The notes under the pieces are model-generated. The model had not been told where the DNA came from, ran no database searches, and was given only the letters and a program-made list of their open reading frames with translations. A stretch of 64,000 nt of DNA from a virus: IMG/VR virus record IMGVR_UViG_3300042558_003926, positions 124,001 to 188,000 of that record, one strand, 5' to 3'. Position 1 is the stretch's first letter. Each line of letters begins with the position of its first letter. The translations under genes and the position numbers were made by a program. Shown piece by piece: positions 25,720 through 32,871 of this stretch.

Positions 25720-26088
25720 ATGAGAATAGCTGTAATTGCACACGATAACAAGAAAGCTGATCTCGTTGCTTTTATTCTGAAGAGACTTGATTTTTTTAAA
25801 AAACACGAGATCGTAGCAACTGGGACCACAGGTAAGCATATAGAGCACGCCGGCATAGAGGTAACAAAAAAGCTTTCCGGTCCTAAAGGAGGAGATGCAC
25901 AGATAGCAGCGGAACTTGTTGAAGGTCGAATAGATGGGGTTCTTTTTTTCATTGATCCCTTAACATCTCATCCACATGAGGTTGACGTCCAGATGTTGCT
26001 AAGACTTTGTAATGTGTGGAATATTCCAATAGCAACAAACTATTCTACGGCTAAGCTTCTAGTAGAAGCTATAATTAAAGAGAAGTAA
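25720..26088 (+). CDS. mgsA: Methylglyoxal synthase
   Basis: This 122-residue protein has the full MgsA motif set: AVIAHDNKKADL, ATGTTGKHIE, LSGPKGGDAQIAAEL with the catalytic aspartate D59, and FFIDPLTSHPHEVDVQMLLRL. The enzyme converts dihydroxyacetone phosphate to methylglyoxal and phosphate in the cytoplasm. It is shorter than E. coli MgsA but includes the core. It is placed between an unknown gene and a phosphoesterase with 1-2 base gaps. As a phage gene it would shunt triose phosphate and release phosphate. Confidence 0.93.
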   Translation: MRIAVIAHDNKKADLVAFILKRLDFFKKHEIVATGTTGKHIEHAGIEVTKKLSGPKGGDAQIAAELVEGRIDGVLFFIDPLTSHPHEVDVQMLLRLCNVWNIPIATNYSTAKLLVEAIIKEK

Positions 26089-26089
26089 A

Positions 26090-26782
26090 ATGATACTGTG
26101 CTTTATATCAGATACTCATGGCCAGCACGAGAATCTTAAATTAAACCTATTCCTAGAGAAAATTCTTGGCAAATATCCTGATTCGGTTTTGATCCACTGT
26201 GGGGATATTTCAAATAGAGGCAGAGATTATGAGGTAGTGGATTTTATTTCCTGGTACGATAGTTTAGGGTTTAAAAAAAAGATACTGGTAGCAGGAAATC
26301 ATGATTTTCTTTTCGAAACTAATCCTGAAAGATGTAACGAAATACTAGACGGAAAGACGATAATATATCTGAATGATTCTGGTGTAGAGATAGATGGTAT
26401 TAAATTTTGGGGAAGTCCAGTAACTCCCTGGTTCTATGACTGGGCTTTTAACAGGAGAGGCGAAATTGTTGATCACTGGGATCTAATACCTTCGGATATA
26501 AATATACTCATTACACACGGTCCTCCAAAAGATATTCTTGATTACACTTTCAATGGACACAAAAATGTTGGTTGTCCAGAGCTTTCCAGAAAGATTGGGG
26601 ATCTAAAGAATCTTATAGCACATTCCTTCGGTCACATCCACGAATCATTTGGAACAGATATCATAGATGGGGTTACCTATATTAACGCCTCTTTTCTGAA
26701 TCTTTCCTATTATCCAGCCAACTATCCCATCATATTTGATACCGAGGAAAAAAAATCCTATATTTTTTCAGACCTAGACTGA
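26090..26782 (+). CDS. Calcineurin-like metallophosphoesterase
   Basis: The 230-residue protein has the metal-ligand motifs of the family in order: CFISDTHGQ, LIHCGDISNRG, VAGNHDFLF, ILITHGPP and SFGHIHESFG. These hydrolases act on phosphodiesters such as cyclic nucleotides, nucleotide or nucleic acid substrates. The exact substrate cannot be told. It begins one base after mgsA and should be co-translated. Confidence 0.9.
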   Translation: MILCFISDTHGQHENLKLNLFLEKILGKYPDSVLIHCGDISNRGRDYEVVDFISWYDSLGFKKKILVAGNHDFLFETNPERCNEILDGKTIIYLNDSGVEIDGIKFWGSPVTPWFYDWAFNRRGEIVDHWDLIPSDINILITHGPPKDILDYTFNGHKNVGCPELSRKIGDLKNLIAHSFGHIHESFGTDIIDGVTYINASFLNLSYYPANYPIIFDTEEKKSYIFSDLD

Positions 26783-26829
26783 AATCTTATTGATATTTGT
26801 TCATAGAAAAATAAAACAATAAATTTTAA

Positions 26830-27606
26830 ATGAGAACTTTCCAAAAACCATCCGATGCTATAAAATGGACTAAGGAGCGGTTGTCTGATTGTGGGTATGT
26901 AGTTAAAACGGAAAAATGGCAGGGTATAGAAGCACCCGACGATATGTTTGAGATTATGAACCATTCTTTCCAAATGTTTATCCCACATTCTTTGGAAGAA
27001 CTTATTGATGAGGTAAAACCGAATCTTGACTGGGCGGATGAGCACTTCTTTGAAAGAGTTGGGGGTCTTCCCCTTAATCCACCTCCTTCCCATGTTAACT
27101 GGCCATTTGCTCAAAAGAATAACGAGAAGTTTGGTGGGAATAGTAGATTTTCCCACACCTATCCGGAAAGGATATGGCCTAAATACGCATCAGAAGAACC
27201 CAATACCAAATTATCAGGAATACGTTTCGATTACGGAGATCTTGCTGATGTTGTTGATTTATTAGAGAAGGAGCCATTTACCAGACAGGCTTTTTTGCCC
27301 ATATGGTTTCCTGAGGATACCGGAGTAACCCACGGAGAAAGAGTACCGTGTACTATAGGGTATCATTTTATGCGGAGAGGAAATTGGTTCCATATAGCTT
27401 ACTTTATTAGATCATGTGATTATATAAGACACTTTAGAGATGACATATATCTAGCGATAAGAAAACTTATGTGGATATTAGATGAGCTTAAAAAGAGAAA
27501 TCCGGATACATGGAACGATGTTGTTCCTGGGTATTTTTCTATGCACATAATATCTTTGCATTGCTTTAATAGCGAGAAGGGATTATTAAAATTAAGTAAT
27601 AAGTAG
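26830..27606 (+). CDS. dCMP hydroxymethylase-like protein (thymidylate synthase fold, T4 gp42-like)
   Basis: The N-terminal 110 residues are divergent, but the C-terminal half aligns with the thymidylate synthase/T4 gp42 core: the nucleophile C174 in RVPCTIGYHF, then FIRSCDYIRHFRDDI, and SMHIISLHCF near the end. In T4 gp42 the matching stretch is RSNDVVFGFRND. Thymidylate synthase has Asn at the base-recognising position, while here D205 falls there, as in T4 dCMP hydroxymethylase. That suggests a cytosine substrate and a 5-hydroxymethyl product. A separate canonical ThyA is at 50061, so this is not the dTMP enzyme. Confidence 0.72.
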   Translation: MRTFQKPSDAIKWTKERLSDCGYVVKTEKWQGIEAPDDMFEIMNHSFQMFIPHSLEELIDEVKPNLDWADEHFFERVGGLPLNPPPSHVNWPFAQKNNEKFGGNSRFSHTYPERIWPKYASEEPNTKLSGIRFDYGDLADVVDLLEKEPFTRQAFLPIWFPEDTGVTHGERVPCTIGYHFMRRGNWFHIAYFIRSCDYIRHFRDDIYLAIRKLMWILDELKKRNPDTWNDVVPGYFSMHIISLHCFNSEKGLLKLSNK

Positions 27607-27607
27607 C

Positions 27608-27787
27608 ATGAACGAGATCTTAATGAAAGCGGTAAAAGAACTAGCTGATCAATATCAGGAAATAGTAAATTTAGCTAGAAAATATCCCAATGACGCCGAA
27701 TTAGGAAAGCAGGTTAGAATTTCTATCAGAGATTATATTTCTAATAAAGAGACTGATAAAAAAGTTGAATCCCAAGATAAAAAATAG
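27608..27787 (+). CDS. Unknown small protein, 59 aa
   Basis: A charged helical protein (MNEILMKAVKELADQYQEIV...) begins one base after the hydroxymethylase-like gene and ends three bases before the next. No family recognised; the tight spacing supports it. Confidence 0.6.
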   Translation: MNEILMKAVKELADQYQEIVNLARKYPNDAELGKQVRISIRDYISNKETDKKVESQDKK

Positions 27788-27790
27788 AAA

Positions 27791-28069
27791 ATGGATCTAA
27801 AATCAAGTTATTTCAAAGAGATAAAAAAGCCAACGGACAACATGTTATCTTTTTATGAAAAAATGTTTAAAAGAAACCAATCTAAGTTTATTAGAAGATC
27901 CAGTCTAGAGGTTTCCCATTTGGGTGTCGAGTTTGATTATGACGATAAAAAAATGAAGTTACTGGGATCAATGGACGCCAATCTCATGGTAGCTGAGGAT
28001 ATAAATGACGGAAAATGTTATATAATACATTGTGACAGCGTTACAAACTCGGTTTTAAAAAAAGATTAG
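27791..28069 (+). CDS. Unknown protein, 92 aa
   Basis: I do not recognise it. The N-terminus is basic (FYEKMFKRNQSKFIRRSS), and the C-terminal half is a mixed domain (VAEDINDGKCYIIHCD). It has no membrane or signal segment. Confidence 0.68.
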   Translation: MDLKSSYFKEIKKPTDNMLSFYEKMFKRNQSKFIRRSSLEVSHLGVEFDYDDKKMKLLGSMDANLMVAEDINDGKCYIIHCDSVTNSVLKKD

Positions 28070-28071
28070 TC

Positions 28072-28293
28072 TTGTTAGAATTCTACATTAAAACATATAG
28101 CCCGGAGGTACACATTCAGATATGTGAGCTAATTTCTTTGACATTATCCAAGATTCTTTCGGATAAGATGGGTGATGAATCTGACGATTTTTATGGGATG
28201 TTCCTATTGAGAAGCAGCGATGAAATTTATGAGATTTTTTCTGAGTTTAGAGATATAACTTTAGAAATGCCAGAAGGAAAAGTTATCAGATAG
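28072..28293 (+). CDS. Unknown small protein, 73 aa (TTG start)
   Basis: The frame opens at TTG directly after the previous stop, and there is no earlier ATG, so TTG is likely the start. The protein is helical and acidic (ICELISLTLSKILSDKMGDESDDF). No family recognised. Confidence 0.55.
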   Translation: MLEFYIKTYSPEVHIQICELISLTLSKILSDKMGDESDDFYGMFLLRSSDEIYEIFSEFRDITLEMPEGKVIR

Positions 28294-28315
28294 ATCTCTT
28301 ATCCATATTCTTGTC

Positions 28316-28324
28316 GATATATAG
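28316..28324 (+). promoter_or_regulatory. GATATATAG motif, possible late-type promoter
   Basis: It lies in the 78-base gap before the gene at 28372. A second AT-rich element lies about 10 bases downstream. Confidence 0.35.
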
Positions 28325-28371
28325 TCCGTATCTATATCTTTTTGAAATCGGGCAATAAAACAAATTGATAT

Positions 28372-28755
28372 ATGGACGAGAATAACATAAACCAAGCGTT
28401 CTTAATGAAGCAAATATTGGACGAGCTTACCAAACTCAAGTCCAATATGCCTAATGGGGAGCTAAAGCACCTCCAAGACAGCATAGAAGATTTGAAAAGG
28501 GACCAAAAGTCCTTAAAGGATGACATATCTGATATTAAGAAAAAGCTTCTTGATCCAGAAACTGGTGTAATTGTGAAGGTTAACGAAAACACAAAATTTA
28601 GAGTGCAGGAGGAGGGAAGATATGAGGACTATTTGGAGTTCAACGCGGATCTTCAGAACCTAAAAAAATGGCAGGGCGGAATAAATAAGGCAATGTGGAT
28701 AATTTTTACAGCCATTGCAGCTATTGCGCTTAAAGTTATTTTCGACGTGGGGTAA
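28372..28755 (+). CDS. Coiled-coil protein with C-terminal membrane helix (XhlA/holin-associated-like), 127 aa
   Basis: A coiled-coil segment (LKHLQDSIEDLKRDQKSLKD) is followed by a C-terminal transmembrane helix (AMWIIFTAIAAIALKVIFDVG). This tail-anchored layout is common among phage lysis-cassette proteins such as XhlA-like holin partners. No lysin is adjacent, so the role is only suggested. Confidence 0.68.
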   Translation: MDENNINQAFLMKQILDELTKLKSNMPNGELKHLQDSIEDLKRDQKSLKDDISDIKKKLLDPETGVIVKVNENTKFRVQEEGRYEDYLEFNADLQNLKKWQGGINKAMWIIFTAIAAIALKVIFDVG

Positions 28756-28781
28756 ACCCCACATAAAAAAAAGATTGGACC

Positions 28782-29075
28782 ATGGAATCAGGAAGCTTCA
28801 AAGAATTCATGGATATGCAGGACAACGAAGGTCCTTTCCTAGGGGATTTAATTTACCCCAAAGTTAAGGAGGCGATTCTAGAGAACTATGAGGAGGCTTC
28901 TTTATTTACACTGATTCCCACAGACAACAAGGAATATCCCGAGGGTATTGTTTTTACGTTAGATCGAGCTCAATTTTCAATATTTCTGGAAAATTATTTA
29001 AAGCTGTGCGAAGATGAGGAGCAGTATGAAAGATGTTTGGAAATATTGGATCTACAGGAGCTCATTACAGAATGA
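28782..29075 (+). CDS. Unknown protein with leader-like N-terminus and YE-x-C helix, 97 aa
   Basis: The N-terminus MESGSFKEFMDMQDNEGPF has the F-x-x-F spacing, and a possible cleavage is less clear. The C-terminal helix EEQYERCLEILDLQE matches the [D/E]-x-Y/F-E-x-C motif of the next two genes. It overlaps the next gene by four bases (ATGA). Function unknown. Confidence 0.66.
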   Translation: MESGSFKEFMDMQDNEGPFLGDLIYPKVKEAILENYEEASLFTLIPTDNKEYPEGIVFTLDRAQFSIFLENYLKLCEDEEQYERCLEILDLQELITE

Positions 29076-29266
29076 CGTTAAGCATGAACGGGGAGGAGAA
29101 GAAAATATATGATAAGGCACTCGCAAAGTATTCCATAATTGTGAGATGCGGAGGAAATTCGATAGAAGAAATCAAAGAATGTATTAGCATATTTGAAGAA
29201 TTTGAAGATTATGAAAAATGTGCCGACCTACTCGAAATATTAAAGGCTTACGAGACTAAAAAGTAG
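29072..29266 (+). CDS. Unknown small protein with YE-x-C helix, 64 aa
   Basis: The start at 29072 overlaps the previous stop as ATGA; a longer reading would lie inside the previous gene. The helix FEDYEKCADLLEIL is similar to those in both neighbours, so the three look like diverged tandem copies. Confidence 0.65.
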   Translation: MTLSMNGEEKKIYDKALAKYSIIVRCGGNSIEEIKECISIFEEFEDYEKCADLLEILKAYETKK

Positions 29267-29287
29267 TGAGAATAGAGAAATTAAAAG

Positions 29288-29554
29288 GTGAAGATAATCA
29301 ATAGACAGATTTTTGAGAATGCTCTGAAGAGCATGGAGGTTTATGGACTAGATGGGATGAGCTCTCCTAGAATATTAGCTAAGAGAAATATTATAAAAGA
29401 TTCACTCATCAGATATTATGAATCTACCGAAGAATTCGAGAAGTGTAAGTACATAGTTGGCTTTTTCGAGGATCTAGAAAAAGAGATAGCTCTAAATAAC
29501 AAAAAAGTCAAGGCTCTAAAAGCCAGAAAAAACAAATCCGATAAGGATAGTTGA
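29288..29554 (+). CDS. Unknown small protein with FE-x-C helix, 88 aa (GTG start)
   Basis: GTG at 29288 opens the frame and no ATG precedes it. The helix STEEFEKCKYIVGFFEDLEK repeats the motif of the two preceding genes, and the C-terminus is lysine-rich. Third member of the tandem set. Confidence 0.62.
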   Translation: MKIINRQIFENALKSMEVYGLDGMSSPRILAKRNIIKDSLIRYYESTEEFEKCKYIVGFFEDLEKEIALNNKKVKALKARKNKSDKDS

Positions 29555-29629
29555 TGCCTAATCAGCCAGTTATTGAAACCTTTAGTTCTAAATTAGGTAT
29601 AATTGTTATCAAAAACAAACAACTAATCA

Positions 29630-31204
29630 ATGAAGTTTTCAGAATTATCGTCAGAGCAAGTATTTGAGATTTCCAAAATATATTGGGATCGAAAGATGGG
29701 ATGGGACGAAAGAATGGAGGCTCTCAGTCAGTATCTAGGTAAATCCGAAAGAACTGTTCAGAAGTGGATATCAAAATTAGGTATCACAGAGAAATCCATA
29801 CAAGAATCCCCTCAGCTAATTAGAGCAAAGGAAAAAAAATTCAATAAGAGAAAAAGAAGATTCATTGTAACTTGGGCTCAAAATGATACCCCAGTTCATG
29901 ATAACTTTATTCTTAATATAGAGACATACGCTAATCATATTAACGCTGACATTCACGTCATAGCAGGAAGATATAAAAATCCAACATCAGTTTTTACTGA
30001 TAAAAAATACGAGCAGTGGCCGGATAGGATTATAAAGTATTTAGATGCAAACAGACACGAGATCCATAAATATATGTGGATAATGTCCGATGTTAAAATA
30101 CAGCCTACTGCGGTTGATCCTATGACTGGGCTTCAGGGTATGACCGGGATAAATTCATGTATATTCGGATCACCCAAGGTTCAGATGGAAACAATTCCAG
30201 TGCTTGAAGGAAATCTACCCAAGATTATGATGACTACCGGCGCATGCACGGTGAAAAATTATACAGATTCAAAATCGGGTAAAAAAGGAGAATTCCATCA
30301 CACATTGGGATTTGTCGTAGTTGAAATTAAAGATGATGAAACATTTTTTGCCCGACAGGTAACAGCAAATGAAGCTGGTGATTTTACCGACCTTTACTAC
30401 AGGGTAGAATATGATCCGGACTCAGATCAAAGCACAGTAAAAACAATAGATAGAGTCTCTGCAATTATCCTGGGAGATGTCCATTATGGACAACATGACC
30501 AGGAGGTTCTTGATAATACTCTGGGAATGTTTAAAAACATCAAGCCTGATTATGTGGTACTTCATGATGTTTTCGATGGTCTTTCTATAAATCATCACGA
30601 ATCCAATGATCCTTTCGTTCAGTATCATCGTGAGATAGAAGGCACTAATTCTCTTAGAAATGAGATAGATGCCATGCTAAATGGTCTGGAGGAGTTCAGA
30701 AACTATAAAACAGTTATAGTAAGAAGTAACCATGATGATTTCTTAGATCGATGGTTAAAGAACACCGACTGGAGAAAGGCAACTACAATGAAGAATTCCA
30801 TAGAATACATGGAGTTTAGTACGTTGCTTCTTAAAGGGGAAGCACCAAATGGGATCATTCCGTACCTCATAAAGCAAAAATTCCCAGATTTTATTACTCT
30901 AGGAAGAAGCGACAGTTTTGTTATAAAAGACTGGGAGTTGGGACAGCACGGTGATATTGGTTCAAATGGAGCCAGAGGTTCTCTTTTACAATTCAGAAAA
31001 TTGAATAGAAAATTAGTGGTAGGACATTATCATTCACCAGGAAGAAAGGACGGAGCACTTGCTGTTGGTACCTCTACTAAACTAAGAGTAAATTACAATC
31101 TAGGACCTAGCGGATGGCTACATTCACATGTGATTATACATGATGATGGTAAGGCACAGCACATAAACTTCATAAAGGGTGGATTTACCACTCTAAAGAA
31201 TTAA
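29630..31204 (+). CDS. Calcineurin-like phosphoesterase related to phage T5 A1 protein
   Basis: This 524-residue protein has an N-terminal helix-turn-helix-like segment (YLGKSERTVQKWISKLGI) and a C-terminal metallophosphatase domain: AIILGDVHYGQHDQ, VLHDVFDGLS, VIVRSNHDDFLDRWL and KLVVGHYHSPGRK. The layout matches the A1 protein of T5, which is needed for host DNA degradation and completion of DNA transfer, and its relatives in other large phages. The metal ligands are intact. It is the second phosphoesterase in this region. Confidence 0.82.
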   Translation: MKFSELSSEQVFEISKIYWDRKMGWDERMEALSQYLGKSERTVQKWISKLGITEKSIQESPQLIRAKEKKFNKRKRRFIVTWAQNDTPVHDNFILNIETYANHINADIHVIAGRYKNPTSVFTDKKYEQWPDRIIKYLDANRHEIHKYMWIMSDVKIQPTAVDPMTGLQGMTGINSCIFGSPKVQMETIPVLEGNLPKIMMTTGACTVKNYTDSKSGKKGEFHHTLGFVVVEIKDDETFFARQVTANEAGDFTDLYYRVEYDPDSDQSTVKTIDRVSAIILGDVHYGQHDQEVLDNTLGMFKNIKPDYVVLHDVFDGLSINHHESNDPFVQYHREIEGTNSLRNEIDAMLNGLEEFRNYKTVIVRSNHDDFLDRWLKNTDWRKATTMKNSIEYMEFSTLLLKGEAPNGIIPYLIKQKFPDFITLGRSDSFVIKDWELGQHGDIGSNGARGSLLQFRKLNRKLVVGHYHSPGRKDGALAVGTSTKLRVNYNLGPSGWLHSHVIIHDDGKAQHINFIKGGFTTLKN

Positions 31205-31232
31205 TATAGGGTCCAGGTAGACATGCTAATTT

Positions 31233-31242
31233 GGATATATAA
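31233..31242 (+). promoter_or_regulatory. GGATATATAA motif, possible late-type promoter
   Basis: It lies 18 bases before the homing endonuclease start at 31261. Confidence 0.4.
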
Positions 31243-31260
31243 TTTAAAAAAATCTAAATT

Positions 31261-31932
31261 ATGATAATCTACAAAACTACCAATTTGATAAACGGGAAGA
31301 TATACATAGGGCAAGACACCAATAACGATCCGAATTATATGGGTTCAGGAAAAATAATTAAGGAAGCAATTAAAAAATACGGAAAGTCTAGCTTTGTTAA
31401 GGAAATTCTGGAAGAATGTAAAACTATAGATCAACTGAACGAGAGGGAGATTTATTGGATCTCTTTATTTAATTCAACCGATAATAAGATAGGCTATAAT
31501 ATACTAAGGGGTGGTCTGGGATCTAAAGGATTTAAACAATCACCTGATGTTATAGAAAAGATAAGAGAAAATAGCAATTCCGATAAATTTAAGGAAATTA
31601 TGTCTTCTCCAGAAGTTTCTTCTAGGATATCTGAGGGACAATTAAAATCGGAAAAAAAGAAGGAGTTACATTCTTCTGAGGAATACAGAGAAAAAATGAG
31701 CAAAGCTCTTAAGGGTAGGACTTTTACCGACGAGCAGAGAAAAAAAATATCAGAAAGCCTGAAGGGAAAGAAAAAAACCGAGGAACACATAAAAAATCTA
31801 TCGGATTCTCTGAAAAACAGCGAAAAAATAAAAGGAGAAAAAAACCCATTCTATGGAATGAAACATTCTGAGGAAACAAAGGATAAAATAAGAAAATCAA
31901 TCCAAAGTAAAAATAATGATAGAAAAAAATAA
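31261..31932 (+). CDS. GIY-YIG homing endonuclease with NUMOD-type repeats
   Basis: The N-terminal domain has the GIY-YIG signature as IIYKTTNLINGKIYIGQD, then the conserved Arg/Glu region (LNEREIYWISLFNS). The remainder has NUMOD3-like basic repeats (RGGLGSKGFKQSPD; GRTFTDEQRKKISESLKGKK; NPFYGMKHSEETKDKIR), which bind DNA. Such free-standing (Seg-like) enzymes copy themselves into related genomes. It overlaps the start of the RNase HII gene by 17 bases, and that gene carries a 7-base frame disruption 52 bases downstream. Confidence 0.92.
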   Translation: MIIYKTTNLINGKIYIGQDTNNDPNYMGSGKIIKEAIKKYGKSSFVKEILEECKTIDQLNEREIYWISLFNSTDNKIGYNILRGGLGSKGFKQSPDVIEKIRENSNSDKFKEIMSSPEVSSRISEGQLKSEKKKELHSSEEYREKMSKALKGRTFTDEQRKKISESLKGKKKTEEHIKNLSDSLKNSEKIKGEKNPFYGMKHSEETKDKIRKSIQSKNNDRKK

Positions 31933-32522
31933 TCCACCTCTTCTTCGCGAGCTAAAGTTTATTGCTGGCGTTGATGAGGTGGGCTGAAGGCCGAGGATGT
32001 CTTTCTGGTCCAGTGGTAGCTGCTGCTGTGATACTACCCGATGGATTTTACGATCCGAGAATTAAAGACAGCAAATTAATTAAAAGTCAAAAGAAAAGAG
32101 AGGAAGTAGAACTAATCATAAAGGAGAATGCAATATCATGGGGAATAGGAGCTAGTTCACCTCAAGAGATTGATCAGATGAATATACTTCAGGCAACATT
32201 CTTGGCTATGAAAAGAGCCATAGATTCTTGCTCAAAAAAGCCCGATTTTCTATATGTGGACGGAGATAAATTCCCAGGACATAACGGAATTCCCTACGAG
32301 TGTGTCATAAAGGGTGATTCCAAGATACATTCAATTTCAGCAGCATCTATTCTGGCTAAGGTACACCGGGATAAGCTTATGAGACAGATAGGAATTGAAT
32401 ATCCAGCATATAAATGGGAAACCAATGTTGGGTACGGTACTGCTGACCACATTAATGAGATAAGAAGATCTGGATTAACAAAGCACCACAGAAAAACTTT
32501 TTGTTTAAATTTTATAAAATGA
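31916..32522 (+). CDS. rnhB: Ribonuclease HII, needs recoding (31916-31984 joined to 31992-32522)
   Basis: The first frame gives an RNase HII N-terminus (FIAGVDEVG) and stops at TGA 31985-31987. The second frame carries the rest (RGCLSGPVVAAAVILPDG, KDSKLI, YVDGDKFP, SISAASILAKVHRD). Skipping the seven bases TGAAGGC at 31985-31991 restores the perfect consensus GVDEVG-RGCLSGPV. Without that skip, initiation at ATG 31974 or TTG 31962 gives a protein without the DE catalytic pair. The gap is flanked by GGC on both sides (GGC TGAAGGC CGA), as a ribosomal hop would require. The alternatives are a +1 shift at GGC-TGA, a decaying gene, or a sequencing error. Confidence 0.78.
31982..31994 (+). other. 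Candidate translational bypass or frameshift site in the RNase HII gene
   Basis: Take-off codon GGC (31982-31984) is followed at once by TGA; landing codon GGC is at 31989-31991; translation would resume at CGA. T4 gene 60 has the same logic (matched Gly codons, stop codon after take-off) over a 50-nt gap. Confidence 0.5.
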
Positions 32523-32866
32523 ATACTATGGAATCGCAAGAAATCAACCAACCTATGTCAGAATCGGAAGAAATGAAAATCCTTGGTATAGAGGAATTCG
32601 ATAGAGCCGAGTGGGTTTTCCAATTTGATGATGAGGAACCTATTGTTATTGCTTGGAGCAATAGTAAAGAAGAGCCAGGCGAATTATCTTTTATTCTTAA
32701 GGCTAATAGCGAGAGCAATCTAACTTTTAGATCTGCTAATGGATCTAAGAAAATGCAAATATTTGCCCGAAGAATGCCGGATGAAAGAAGAGCTGAACTA
32801 GATGAACTTAGCAGGATAGAGGAAGAAAATATAGAAAAGATAAACCAAACCGAGGTTAAAGAATAA
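32519..32866 (+). CDS. Unknown acidic protein, 115 aa
   Basis: The start is taken at ATG 32519, which overlaps the RNase HII stop as ATGA. The protein is acidic with a beta-like centre (EWVFQFDDEEPIVIAWS; GELSFILKANSESNLTFR) and a helical, charged end. No family recognised. Confidence 0.72.
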   Translation: MNTMESQEINQPMSESEEMKILGIEEFDRAEWVFQFDDEEPIVIAWSNSKEEPGELSFILKANSESNLTFRSANGSKKMQIFARRMPDERRAELDELSRIEEENIEKINQTEVKE

Positions 32867-32871
32867 TTATT

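Noticed and set aside
31205-31932. Group I intron around the GIY-YIG gene
   Set aside because: No split exon is found on its left side, and the endonuclease has its own start and promoter-like motif, so it looks free-standing.
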